Of a DNA stretch of 64,000 nucleotides, positions 1 to 13,486 are shown one piece after another. The translations under genes were made by a program, and so were the position numbers. Position 1 is the first letter of the stretch. Each line of letters starts with the position of its first letter. This DNA comes from Pleurotus ostreatus/Saccharomyces cerevisiae fusant (lineage: Eukaryota > Opisthokonta). Where the stretch lies: positions 37,626-101,625 of the forward strand of contig JAMQCK010000069.1 of assembly GCA_024196135.1 (NCBI GenBank). The letters are read 5' to 3'. The notes under the pieces were generated by a model. The model worked only from the letters and a program-made list of their open reading frames with translations, made no database searches and had not been told where the DNA came from.

Positions 1-435
1 GACGAAGTCCGAGACGACATCCGTGCCGAATTGGCATGGGACGCCAGCCAGGCAGATGTTGTCCTTCAGACAGATGGTCTTGCCCTCGAGACAACCACCG
101 CGCCGCCCACTGACGGAGACCTTGGTCGCCCAGCCTTTCAGCGCATTTTCTGCGTCTGGGGGCACGCGAATGTTGTAGCGAGGGAAAACATCGTAGTCGA
201 CGGGTGGCAGGTGGTCTGCAGGGCACCTCAGGCATCGTGACAGCGCGACGACGACGAAATATATACCTGGAATGCTCATGACCATGTCGAGAGACTGCTT
301 GAACTGCCCCATGAGCTTGAGGTAGTCCTCAGTCTCTTCTTCCTTGATGGTCAGTCCAAGTCGCTGCGACGCCTCACGAAGATCGGCCTCCGAGACCGTC
401 GCGACGTCGGTCAAGAGGACGTTTGCGTCCGTCAT
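1..435 (-). CDS. Amidase (amidase signature family), 5' part only
   Basis: Hydrolyses a carbon-nitrogen amide bond, if it behaves as its family does; the substrate cannot be told. The start ATG is at 435 and the gene runs off the left edge. One intron (216-266, GT to CTGCAG) joins the N-terminal helix region (MTDANVLLTD, then LGLTIKEEETEDYLKLM) to a segment typical of fungal amidases: NALKGWATKVSV, then GGCLEGKTICLKDNICLAGVP. The KDN lysine is the expected first residue of the Ser-cisSer-Lys catalytic triad; the two serines would lie beyond the window. The splice restores the frame exactly (P-DHLPPV), which supports a functional gene. Partial, so activity cannot be judged. Confidence 0.8.
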   Translation of the reverse strand, partial: MTDANVLLTDVATVSEADLREASQRLGLTIKEEETEDYLKLMGQFKQSLDMVMSIPGIYFVVVALSRCLRCPADHLPPVDYDVFPRYNIRVPPDAENALKGWATKVSVSGRRGGCLEGKTICLKDNICLAGVPCQFGTDVVSDFV

Positions 436-2705
436 GTCGCCGTGTAGCAGTGGACAAGTAGACGACGCTTTGGGGAGAGCGAAAGGCTAGCGGTTTGCCG
501 CCACCTCAAAGCGAAAATCGCCTCATATAACCCACCCAAAGTTCGCGAAGGTCAGATATGTGCCCGGTCGGTCTTTCGATAGCTCGATAGAGCACTGCTG
601 GAGATAGCGTTTTGGGCTCTCTGGGTACTGGGCTAGGGCTCGCCTTCGCGCACGATAACAGCGGCCCACCCTCCCTGCACGCGTAGGCCTCCGGGATGCC
701 TCATGTGTGGGTCGCGCACAGTCGGCTTCGCGGATAGCGAGCCGCCATGGGTGGCGGAAGCAGTCCGCGCAGTGACAAAGCGCTGGCCAAATGCACGTAC
801 GGGACACAGGGGATCCCCATGTGGAAGGTCTTGATCGGCGAAAGCGGGGTCGGGGGCCGCGAATACGACTTCCTTTCATCTTTCTCGAATCGAAAGCAAT
901 ATCGATTCAGCTATGAACAGTGTCGACCCGATAGCATGTTTGTATTTCGCCGAGGACGCCAAGAAGGGAGTTGAGTGTGAGCGCGAGCGTCATACTTGTA
1001 GCCGTTCTTCTATCTCGCCTCTTCGAGCGCGCAAGTCGGGACTTCTTGCGGGAGACCCTGGATCCTACCGCCAACGACTAGAGTACGCTGACGCAAGCCT
1101 AGTCGAGAATTTTGGGCTAGTGGCTTGATATTCATCGAAATGAAGTTCCTCAGCGCCGCCTCATTGTCGGACTCGTTAAGAACGGATCCTGAAGTTTCTA
1201 TCAGCGAGTTGGAAGGTCCGGAGCGGATATAGCTGCGCGAAAAAGGCGTTCAGCGTACGTACATCATCCCGGAGAAGCTGCACTCGTCATGGTCCACGAC
1301 TTGCGTATCTCTTCGAGGTGATGAAGCGAACTGTCGCAGGCGAGCACTGAGAAACAAGGACAAGTAGCCAAGGTAGCCGTCGCACGCAGGCGCTAAGCTG
1401 AGCCCCAATCTAAGGAATCTTCACGTGCTGGAAATGGCGTCGCCGCCGGCAACGTTGGACACTGCGACAGCGTTGAGACCGAGTACGCAAGCTGCAATGC
1501 CGAAAGTCGTCAATATGCAAACCCGGCGGACGTGCTGCGTGGGCAGGGACAGGAAGCGCATGCTGTATGACATCAACTGAGGGTCGAGGGACGAATCCTG
1601 GTATAGGCACGAACCTATCAGCCTTCTGCCTGGCGGTATGTGGCGTGGGAAGTTGAAGTGGATTGAGCTTGAGGCGCTGGTGGCTGGCACGACGGTGCGT
1701 ACAGATGAGCGGGAAGTTGCATGCCGATGCTCAGCGCTCAGTATGTCCCACTCAGCATCAAGCCGAGTCGGGCATGGCCATCCTAAGGGATTGACTGTAG
1801 GATACTGGCCAGTGAAGGATAGTCTATAGTTCTCCAGTAGAAGCACGACTGCCGATAGCCGATAAGCCGCCTCAGTAGGTTCGTCATTCAAAGTCGACCC
1901 ATGGCCCACTGGCGAAGCGATCCCCAGCCCGTTTGAAAGGAATACAAAGTCGCACAAATACTTTATATATTACCAGACAATTGAGTCAGGAATATATTCT
2001 GCTAGAAAGGTAAGCTGAGCGTTATGACACGAGATGGGCGCCGACAGCACCTGAACTATGCGCGCGCTCGCGCGAGCAGTTCATTCCATCGTGAGGACCC
2101 CGAGACTGACATAATTTGCGGGCGAATCGGCGTCAGCACAAATTTGCGGTGCATGCGACGCCATGAACGCGTGAATGAAGAGACACGCAGGCGGAAGAAG
2201 AACAACACAGGGATGTTGACACATGTTTGGCTTGCCTATTAGTCTGTCGGACCCGAGAGCGGTCACATCCTTTCCTCCGTCTTCCGGACTCTGCAGTCAC
2301 TGTCAATGCCCTCGACCATCCCTCAAGGCACACCCTCTGTCCGGATAAATACATCATTCATTCGCCACCCGTCACATATTACACATGCCGCTACAGCGCT
2401 AGCACGACAACATTTTACAGCACGAGCGAGGGCTACCCCGCGACATGAGAGGATGGTACGCGTCATTACAACAGGCATGCGTTACAACAGTGCGGTAGGT
2501 GCAAGGGTGATGAGGGGGGCAGGGAAAGCGCGCGGCGATGGACGCGAAGTATGGTCAGCGGCGGACGCAATGAATGACGCGCGAGCGCACGGCGGTGCTA
2601 CAGTACGATATGATGAGACAGAGAGGACGCAGTGAGGAAGGACGAAAACAAGAGAAAAGGGAAACGTGTGCAAGCGTCAGAGTTCGTCGAGGGGTCGTCA
2701 AACGC
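436..2705. other. Region without a supportable gene
   Basis: About 2.3 kb between the amidase start and the eIF4A stop. Only short, low-quality open frames are present on both strands. A minus-strand frame at 1421-1957 ends in a hydrophobic stretch that could be a relic of a membrane protein, but I could not extend it by splicing. The last ~400 bases before 2706 are probably eIF4A 3' untranslated sequence. Confidence 0.5.
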
Positions 2706-4208
<1,503 letters not shown>

Positions 4209-4633
4209 ATTGGGCGGTTTTGGTGACTTCCAAGCACTTGCTTGGGATGTGGGGGCTTTTGGTGGTGGCGACGAGCGCGGAAGACGGTGGCTGCTGAGCG
4301 AGAGAGTCGCCGACGATGATGATCAAGGATCAAGATGGAACGCTGTGATGAAGATTTTTGTGTCGGCATCCGCCGGATTACTAATCCGGACATTGGGCCT
4401 GGTCCTTCGGACCTTCACGCTAACCTATGCCGGAGCTCGCGTTTCTAGTATGCTCATGCACTCAAGAGCATCGTCCTTAGAAGCTGGGTGAACGTTTGAG
4501 AAAGCAATCTGATATCTTCCTCGCCAACGCTACCGCGCCAAACGACAAGGCCTTGACCTAACTCGACGTCATGCCCTTGGCTCTACGAAGGAAAGGAAGA
4601 ACCCATGCACTGATTGAAATGAATGTGTGTTGG

Positions 4634-5825
4634 TCATGTGTCAACTGCGCCTCTCAGTCTGGGAAAGATAGGAAGGACATGACAAGCAATCAGCCACAAC
4701 TAGAAAGAGGCGCTATCAGCGAATGCGTCATCCCAAATCATGAGGACTCACGCTATACCACCAGTACGCGCGGGCGTCTGCCGCTTCCGTGCACCCTCTT
4801 ACAAAGAGCATGGCGCTGGTCAGCGCAAGCCCACCGAAAATTGAAGAAAAGGCGGCGGGAGGCTCCCAGAAGTACACCAACGCAGCTGTCCAGCCAAATA
4901 GCGAGACGCCCAGCAACCATCGCGCAAGGCCATGCGAAAGGATGAGAGGGATCGTCTTGCGCCCCACAGCAGCATCGCCTGCACGGTCCCTGAAGTCCTG
5001 AGCGTACCCCTGGGGAAAGAAGGAGGCGGTTGTATCATGCACTTTCCGTACAAGTGAAGACCTCTGACCGTAGTCGCGAAAACGGCGCCAATCATAGTGA
5101 GTGCGCTGCGGGCGAGAGGCGATAGCGGGCGGCCATCATCTATTAGATTGAATAATCAGACGGTGAACATTTGAACAATCCCCGACTCACCAAAGCAGAC
5201 CGTCATCCCCCAGCCGTAACAGACATACCCTACGGCCGACAGGGCAGATTTCAACATGCCAATGGTCGCCAGCCCGCCCTCGTTGTACGCATAGGTAGCC
5301 GCAAAGTAGAGCGCGCTGCACGGCAGAAGACCACGGCAGGCGCTCAGGGCCAGCGACGCGGCGACGAAGGCAAAGTGAAGGACGCGCGTTGCCTCGGGGG
5401 AGATGCGGCCAGCGGGCAATGGGCGATGCGGCTTTGAGATGCGGTCTTCGTGTAGTCCGAGGAGCTGCTACGGATAAGGGCGACGGCATTATACGTAAGC
5501 AGGAGTGTACCTGGTTCTTGGTCTACAGCGAATGTGGGTTAGAATTGTCATGCGAAGAGCTAAGTGTGCATCGAACCTGGAAGGAAAGCAGGTGAAGCTC
5601 GGTCCACACAATCCCTTCGACTAATGCGAGCGCGTCAGGAGGTCCGGCAAGGACCATACCCATGGCCAGCTCCAAGTTTATTAGTAGAAGGATTTGGCTG
5701 AGCCGCATTCCAGAACAGCGTACCGCAGGACACAGGAAAGGCACGATATCCGTCTCGGTGAACAAGTAGACTGTGTAGGTCCCTCTCGTCAAAGAAGAAA
5801 TACAGTCCCGCAGAAAGGGCGGCAT
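4634..5825 (-). CDS. UbiA-family membrane prenyltransferase
   Basis: Integral membrane enzyme that would transfer a prenyl group to an acceptor, or cyclise a terpene as some fungal relatives do; the substrate is unknown. Six exons: 5577-5825, 5511-5522 (12 nt), 5191-5464 (or to 5467), 5069-5139, 4752-5009, 4634-4699. They give 309 residues (310 with the alternative acceptor). The first Mg-binding motif runs from N86 (NQ) to E93-D94, followed by KPHRPLPAGR. The second is D207-F-R-D210-R-A-G-D214 followed by VGRKTIP, the standard DxxDxxxD. Several hydrophobic segments fit the family. No terpene synthase or P450 is next to it, so nothing here ties it to a secondary-metabolite cluster. Confidence 0.93.
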
Positions 5826-7175
5826 CGTGAGCTGGGATGTGGGTGTGGTCCTAGCTCTCTTCGTCTCGCCTTATAGGCTAGCGATGAGCACTGAGCTATT
5901 AGTCCTCCGCCCGAGCATCGCGCAATGATCCCGGGAGGCAAGTTCAGGGCCTAGTAGGGAATTCAGAGCGCATCTCAACCATTGATGCTCACGAAGCCCT
6001 AAGGCGTATGAACGCCGAGAAGATGTCGACGCTGGACTCCTTAGGCGACAGCGGAAGGACCTTCGTCGGGCCAGTACGGTCGTCGATAACCTTGGCTACA
6101 ATTGGTAATGGAGAGGTACTTTGAAAGCCCGCGCAGCTTAGCAGCTCATACGCGCTATCAAAGGGAGAATGAACGGGCATGGTGGGAGGACAGAACATGT
6201 TGGCGCTGCGTATGTGATGCTCTGTTTGGCAACAGTCGGCTATTTCCGGTGGACCCACACGACCCAGCAATACACATCAAAAGGTACGGGCACGGCGAAA
6301 GTCAAGTTCTTCGTCGCGACGCATTCACGACGAATCGTACAGGCGCTGAGGTTCCTTGGATCCCAATTTAATGTATGTACGAGGGCCCCCGGTTTAATTT
6401 TGGTACAAGATTGAGAGCCTACGGTAATTGGTACGCAAGACTTGCGCAGCAAAGCCCAAAGGTGACTACCAGTAATTCAAGTATCGCCAGTGACTTTCGT
6501 TCTTCAAAGCCAAGTGGAGGTTATATACTGGCCTTCCCGGATCCACGCAGAGAAATGGACGGTAGTAGAAGGGCGCGCAAATCCTCGATCATCCGAGGTC
6601 CCTAGACATTCGAAGAGCGATGAAGCGCGGGGCGTGCTGGGGGCGTGCCATCCAGTCATCGCATTGCGACCGTTCGAGATGGGCTATGCGGATACGCGAG
6701 ATCGCCGGACAGCGCGTCCCTTCGTCCGGGACGAGTGCGCAGGGAGACTATCCGCGCCTCGCGCTCGTCGTCACAGCGCGCACCCAGAGCGGCCGTTCAC
6801 TGAGGGGCTGCGAGTCTACGCTTCATCTTCAGGATGCTGAAGCCTCCGAAGGAGATTGCTACCACGCGTGCGAGGTCAGCGACGCGCAGCAGGAAGCTAG
6901 GTAGCACGCCCGACGGGCGGTAATCGCGCGGCAGACCGCTGAGTCGGGTGGCATGCAGAGATGGCGCGAGTGGGAGCAGCGAGCGCTGTCTCGCGGGCTC
7001 GAGGTGACCTCTTATGCTAGGAGAGCGCTAGAGAGCCGCGTCCAGACCGTGGATGAGACCCTTGACGCGTAGGAGGGCGGAGGCGGTGAGGACGTGTCGA
7101 AGCGCCATCATGCCTCGCGGCGAGCTATACACGAATTCGACAACGGCGCGAGCGCGGAGTCGAGCCCCAGTGTCG
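5826..7175. other. Region without a supportable gene
   Basis: Holds the promoter side of the UbiA gene and the 3' side of A1. The open frames, including a minus-strand one at 5989-6270, show no recognisable domain and could not be extended by splicing. I see no repeat. Confidence 0.5.
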
Positions 7176-8497
7176 CTACCTCTCGTCGAATGACGCCAGA
7201 TAGACGTTGTACCTGAAGTACGCCCAGTCGTTGCTGCAGAACGTCTGCGTGGGGTAAGTCCCATCCCGCGCCGCCCACGACGGCGGGTTCTTGATGGGGT
7301 TGCGCTTGCACGTCTGCAGCGCACGTCGGCCTTTGCGCGTCGGCGACGGGAGCGGGCCAGAGCAGTCTTCTTCAGCAGCAGAAGGCGACTTGGGCGGGCG
7401 GTGGTACGGATGCGCGCGCTTCGCGATGCGTACCGAGCGGCGCTCGCGGTAGACGGAGTGGGGAGGGTCCTCCTCGGGAGGTGGTGCATCCGGAGGCACT
7501 CCGAGCGTCCACTTGGCGCACTTCTTGCAGTAGTTGTCTTCCCCGATAGCGACATTCTTGAGTATTTCGACGGGGTTGTGATCACGTGGACGGTGCTCGG
7601 GCACGACATAGCCTGTTGCCTCGGAGGGTGTGAGCCCCTCGTCATCCTGTGTGTACTTCGGCTCCGCGAGAAACCACGTCGGAGGCTTTATTCGTTGATG
7701 TTGCCACTGCCTGGCGATCCGACCGCAAAGCGCGTGCCACTGCGATGTGAGGGGCGTAGAGCAGGTGAAAAGCATCGCGTATGCCCAGGAGCAAATGGAG
7801 AATGGGTGCGTGAGACACTCGACGACCCGAAATTGATCGCTTCCTGGGGGATACGGTTTGTTGTACACGGGGCTGATACCACCGTTGAGGTCGTCCTGGG
7901 TTTGTGGTTTCAGATGGAATTCATCTTGAAGGGCGCGAGCGGCATCTGTAGTGGGTATGAATACGTAACGGTAAAGACCGCTCGCCGGAGCCAACTACCC
8001 TGTTCAGCACTTCGCTTAAAAGAGGAATTAGACTAACGCACTGCGGACATTGGCCGACGAGAGTGTTTATGGGCCGTTCTACGAGCTTTCTGCCCTGCAA
8101 ACTCTATGAAACGCATGGCGTCCAAGTATGTCCTGTAAGTGGGCACAAGCACAAATTCTCCTGCCCGAAACATCTCGTTTATGTCTTTGCGCACTAAAAA
8201 CTTCGTCAGATGAGTCAATGCGGAGGCAGCCACATAACTCACGGACGATATGATTTTCCGGAGAGCGCAGGTAGTAGGGAAGGCCTCCTCGATTTAGCCC
8301 GAATATCCATTCCTGACATGCAATCTATATATATCGCACTCAGATGAAAGAGTAAGTAGCCAAGGAAGGAATGAACTCACACCCATAGGGCTAACGTCTG
8401 GGGAATCATAAGGTATCAGAGGAGACTCGTATATGTCAGTTGTTGCGCCGGTGATTGGACAGAGAAATTCATCGCGGTAGTGCTCATACGCAGTCAT
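7176..8497 (-). CDS. Family A protein A1 (degenerate HNH-like, lineage-specific)
   Basis: Unknown function. Four-exon gene starting at 8497 (MTAYEHYRDEFLCPITG). Exon 2 reads IACQEWIFGLNRGGLPYYL and ends at ENHIV. Exon 3 gives RKDINEMFRAGEFVLVPT and ends in RRPMSA. The last exon (about 7176-7994) starts LAPASGLYRYVF. The N-x8-x core is ENHIVLRKDIN: the position of the second HNH histidine is Asn. The long last exon has VECLTHPFSIC, a proline- and arginine-rich middle with RRSVRIAKR, and the family signature as TYPTQTFCSNDWAYF. It lies head to head with B1 (447 bp between ATGs). With A2 it forms a subgroup (DIN rather than DIA; shared CSGPLPSPTRK segment). Intact as far as I can read. Confidence 0.8.
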
Positions 8498-8943
8498 AGT
8501 CGGCTGGGTGGAATGGTAGGAAGGAAGTGGCAAGTCTGCCTCCGAGCTCGGTCCGACATGCCGTTGTCAAACATCGTCAAACCCATCACTGGAAGCAAAC
8601 CTTTCATTGTTTTCTCCTTTGTTCCTTTGTTCTCTTTGTCGACGCCTCGTTGCAACCATGAATCATGGCTGAAACACGGGGAAATGGCTCGCGTGGATAC
8701 CCTCGACGTCCGTGCGATGACCAATCCCCACCGTACAGCAGCCATCACATACCATATAAGGCATTCGTTTGCTGCGAAACAGTCACGGCCACCCAGGTGG
8801 CGGACAAGGCCATGGCCCAGATGAAATGAACCGAGTCATTTAAATACACCGATTATTCTTCTCTCCCTTGTTTTCTTTCTTGTCCTCTTCCTCTTCCTCT
8901 TCGTCGTCCTCGTCTTCTCTCCCCTCTCCTCGCATTGCTGGAC

Positions 8944-11539
8944 ATGGCACAGCGCAGCCGCGGTGGTATCTCGAGCAAGCCTTCCGCCACAGCTGGTGGG
9001 CGCTCTAAATCCAAAGCTACCCAAGCTCGTCGCAACTACCACAGCAGTGTCGAGGGGTCGCCTGTGAAGGCAACTGCCAAAGAGCGTCCGCCCGAGCTCC
9101 CGCGCAAATTGCTGAAGATAGTCGGGGTAAGGAGATGCGCAATAGGCTGTATGATTGGTCCCCCGTGGCTAGTCCAGGGTATACACATCGTCAGCCGGAC
9201 GCTCAAGAACACGCACGGAGAGATCGTAAGCACATCACCCTTCAATGTAGACCCCGCTGACGCTTCGTGTAGTACGACCGTTTCAGAAACTGTGTCGGGA
9301 TCTTTGACGAGAAAACTGGAGAGAAGGTCATAGATCTGGATGACATCGGAAACTACGAATGGGGTGAGTCGCACTCCAGTGCTTCACGATGGGATACTCA
9401 TTTCTACTCCACAGCCCATTTCGACATGCATCACCTTTTCGATGGCCGCTCTGTACAGGGGCGTGCATACGGAGGAGGGGAATGGGCATTTCGCCCCAAG
9501 AATCTGAGGGCATTGACCGCGCATCTGAAGGCCAATCCTAATGCAGACCACAAGACGGTGCGTCGCATAAGCATACCTCATAAATGTAACGCTCATCATA
9601 GGGATAGTTGTGCCCAAAGGGTCTATACGAGTTCATCGTATACGGCTTTCCCGGCGCTCAGGAACATCTGTTCGGCCGGTACTCGGAGGACCAACGCACC
9701 TACGCTCACCTCAAGAAAGAGGACGGCAAAGAATGGACCAAGGACGAAATCCTCCAGTGGTACATGGAAAGCCAACACCGTCACGGCCCAGTCGATGCGC
9801 GCATACTGCAAGTCGGCGACCAGGGCTTCGTCATTATCAGCCACATGAATCCCGTTTTCGTCGTTTTCGACTACGCCTTGAAGATGAAGTATCGCATCAT
9901 CGACCGCCCGAACGAACCGGATCTCATCAAGGGGATGCCCCAAGAAGATATCGACTTTTTCGTTCACGAGCTGTGGCCTGTTGTACAACCCTGGTTCGAG
10001 GCTCGCAAGCCGCCGCAAGCGATTGCTGTGGCCAAGAAGCAAGCGATTCGATCTACCGGTCCTAGTGGCGTCGTTCAGTCCGAAGGCGCCGTCAAAGTCG
10101 CTCCTGTCACTCCACCAGTGCGCGCCTTCCAGAGCGCCCCTGAGAAGGTCCCAGTCGCGCGCGTTTCCCCACCTCCAGCCTTCCTATATCCAGAGTCAAC
10201 TAGAGTCGCTGAGGTCAAACAACACGTGCTCTTCGGCGGACCTTCGACTGACATGGGCGAAGTGCAACCCCGCTACGCGTCGTCCGACGCAGGCGCATCC
10301 GACGCGACCCAATCGCAATACGATGATACTGAGTCTCTGGACGACGCTTCATCTAATTCAACAGTCACTGCTATGTCTGGCTCTGGGCTTGTGGCGACGT
10401 TCTCCGACGATTGCGACTTTGATGTTGATCCTGAATACGGCGCCGACGAATGTGATCCCAAGTACGACGACTGCGATTATGTCGACGACGACGAGCCCGA
10501 TGCGAAGGACGACCACGATGTCCAGACCGGCTGGCACGAAAGCGACGACCATCTCGCTTTCGATAACGTCCAGGAGCACGGTCATGCGGTGTTCGACGAC
10601 GCTGAGGAAATCTTATGGAACCGAAGGAAGCCCCAAAGAGCCATGAGCGAGTCGCCTTGCCCTGCGGGGCCAATGCACGAGGTCGATCCTACCTCTGGCG
10701 ACGACTCGGATGCAGAATCGACTGCGACCATACGAGACGAGCGTGACACGAATACATTTGCTGCCGCGAATGCATTCGATCAAGAACCACCACCGTCAGA
10801 CGATCCTCCTTCAGTCCCGCCTCTCCGATCGACTATATATGCAACGTTAGCACCACTCCCAGCGCTCTCGATATCTGGACTTAAGAAGCCGACCGCGTCC
10901 AATAAATCCAAGAAGACCGTACACTTTGTTCGCAAAGACGAGGATGATCCTGGGGAACGCGACGAGCGTTCCGATGATATCGAGAAGCAGGTGGCTTCGT
11001 CCTCCGCGTCGGCCTCCTTGTCCACCTCGGACCCCTCCTCCTCCTCCTCCTCCTCCGCGAGGACGACCGCCAAATCGCCTCCCATCGAATCGCATCCATC
11101 GACCACCTCTGAGCCACCTCCCGACGACTCGCTGGCCCAACTACGACGCTCCAAGCGTGTCAAGCAACCTCCCAAGACTCCCGGGATTGTGCATGCGCCT
11201 CCTCCGAACGCGCCATCTCGGGCTGACCGACCCAAGCGCAGCGGCAAGGCCAACAAGGCGGCTACACCAAGGACTGCGGCAGCGGAAGCGGCTTCTTCGT
11301 CCAACGATCGAGGGCCCGACCAGCCTCGCCCTCCCGCCAAGTCACGCGGTCAGAAGCGTACTCGAGACGACCGTGACGAGGACGATGACAATGTCGACAA
11401 TGGCAACGAGGTAGAGGACGACGAAGACGCGGACGAGAGCGACGACGTCGAATCCGTTCATTCCGAATACCTACCTCGCGCGAAGAGGGTGAAGAGGACC
11501 AAGGCGGCCGCCAAGGGCAAGGGGAAGCCCGACAAATAA
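8944..11539 (+). CDS. Family B protein B1: HNH-like core with long acidic tail
   Basis: Probable HNH-type nuclease or nuclease-derived DNA-binding protein; activity is inference. Exons 8944-9225, 9273-9363, 9415-9557 and 9608-11539 give 815 residues with all phases matching. The N-terminus (1-50) is basic and disordered. The core has H81 in IHIVSRTL, then N121-x8-H130 in GNYEWAHFDMHHLFDG, then EWAFRP. A conserved middle follows (KGLYEFIVYGFPGAQ). The last ~450 residues are low complexity: many Asp/Glu/Ser runs, an RRSKRVK motif and a Lys/Arg-rich end, as in nuclear proteins. It is about twice as long as B2 and B3 because of this tail. A CT-rich tract (8870-8938) sits just before the ATG. Divergent from A1, convergent with A2. 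Confidence 0.85.
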
Positions 11540-11879
11540 CCTCACGATCATTGAACGACCACTCATTCCACTCGAATATCTATCGGACGACCTTCACTCC
11601 TTAACTTATTCCTTTCTTTTTCTCCGTGCCCAGCGCACCCCTTTTGTGACCTCGTGCTGTCTGTTGTAGTCTACGGTCCTATGTATTCACTCCCTTTAAC
11701 GTAACCCCTCTTTAAATACCACATTCCGTCGTCATAATGTAATCTATGCGTGCTGTGCACGTTGATCTGGAAGCTGTCAATGGTGGGATCGTCTGATCCC
11801 AGATCAAGTCTTCGAACTCGCGCTCCGAGCGATCGTATGCCTGGCGGGACGTCTTGGGCAAGCGATGGGCGGATTCGGG

Positions 11880-13195
11880 CTAGTTCTGGTCGGCATACGA
11901 GGCGAGGTAGACATTATATCGAAATAAAGCCCAGTCGTTACTGCAAAATCGGTGACTGGGGTATCGGCCGTTTCGAGACAACCACGAAGGCGGGTTCATG
12001 ATCGGATTGCGCTTGCATGTCTGCAACGCATGGCGAACTTTGCGCGTCGGCGACGGGAGCGGGCCAGAGCAGTCTTCCTCAGCGCGAGGCGACTTAGGAG
12101 GCCGGTAATAAGGGTGTGCGCGCTTGGCGATGCGGACCGAGCGGCGCTCGCGATAGACGATGTGAGTGCGGTTCTCTTCTGGAGGTGGCGCATCCGGGGG
12201 TACACCGAGCGCCCACTGGGAGCATTTCTTGAGGTAGTGGTCGTCCGGCAACCCGTGACTGTCGAGTAGCTTGGGGGATTCGCGACAATGGTCCGTGCTC
12301 TCCAAGAGGTATCCTGTCGCTTCAGAGGGTGTGAGGTCTTCATCGTCCTGTCCATATCTGGGATCGTCCATAAACCACGCCGGTGGTTGGATCCTCTTGT
12401 AAAGCCAGATCCTAATGACGCGCCCACATAGAACATGCCACTGCGACGTGAGGGTTGTGGAGCGTTTGATGAACAAGGTGAATGCGCGCGAACAGATCGA
12501 GAACGGATGCGTCAGGCATTCTATCACGGGGAATTGGTCGCTCCCTTCCTCGTACGGCTTGTCGTCTACTGGGCATATGCCACCATTGAGATCCTCCTTA
12601 GTCTGCGCCTGCATCTTGTACTTTTTCTGGAGCGTGCGCGCCGCGTCCGTGCACGGAATAAAGACATAACGGTAAGTCCCCTTCGCAGTTGCGAGCTGCC
12701 TCACTTGATCAGCACACCTCACTAATGCAAAGCAAAACGGCCTACCGCACATAACGGTCGCCGCGCCGACCTGTCATTGGCTTTGCGCCCTATGATACCC
12801 GAGCACTCTATAAATTTCATGGCATCCAGGTAAGTCTTGTAGGTAGGGGCTAATATGAACTCTCCTCGTCGGAAGAGGTCATTAATGTCCCTTCGGACTG
12901 AATAGCACGTTAGATGGACACGATACGCAGAAAGGAGAAACGCACAAACGACGTAGTTCTCTTGAGAGCGTAGGTAGTAGTAGAGGCCACCTCTTCTGAG
13001 TCCGAACACCCATTCCTGGCGAGCGACCTGGGCGATACCACAGTCAATAACACGTAAAGCCCCTGTAAACTATCGTACCCTTGTTGCATCAGCATCTACC
13101 GCATCATAAGGGATAAGCGGGGACCGATACACATTGTCTGTTGAGCCAGAGATAGGACAGATGTACTCGGTGGGATACCGCTCAGAAAGGGTCAT
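11880..13195 (-). CDS. Family A protein A2 (degenerate HNH-like)
   Basis: Unknown function, same four-exon plan as A1. The start at 13195 gives MTLSERYPTEYICPISG. Exon 2 is VARQEWVFGLRRGG to ENYVV, exon 3 RRDINDLFRRGEFILAPT to RRPLCA. The last exon starts LATAKGTYRYVFIPCTDAA and runs to 11880. The N-x8-x core is ENYVVFRRDIN, so Asn stands where an active HNH enzyme would have His. The signature is present as RYPSHRFCSNDWALF, with Leu instead of Phe/Tyr. Shares the SGPLPSPTRK and NPIMNPPSW segments with A1, so the two are probably a duplication flanking B1. Tail to tail with B1 (340 bp). Confidence 0.8.
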
Positions 13196-13486
13196 GGTCG
13201 CAGACGAACAATGGGCAAGTCAAATGTGGCGAATCACAAAGCCGTCTACACAAAGCCACGCGTACTCACCACGTGACGTGCACGCGAGCCAGGCGGCTGT
13301 TTTCCCCAAGGCTCTATCGAGTGCAATTCGCAGATCGAGCGTTCTTTGCGTTCACTAGCTCTGATCCGAGTCTGCGACATGCTAGACAACCCACGGCTTC
13401 CCGCCTCTAATTGGGTCTCCCTATTCACATACACGCGTGTGCTCTATCCACAAGATCGTCCATAGACCGTCCGCCCACAATTCACT

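Noticed and set aside
1421..1957. Minus-strand 178-codon frame as a membrane protein gene
   Set aside because: Only the last ~30 residues are hydrophobic; no family match and no splice partner found, so it stays an unproven relic.
9622..10042. Long minus-strand open frame opposite B1
   Set aside because: It is antisense to a well-supported exon and follows from codon bias in that exon.
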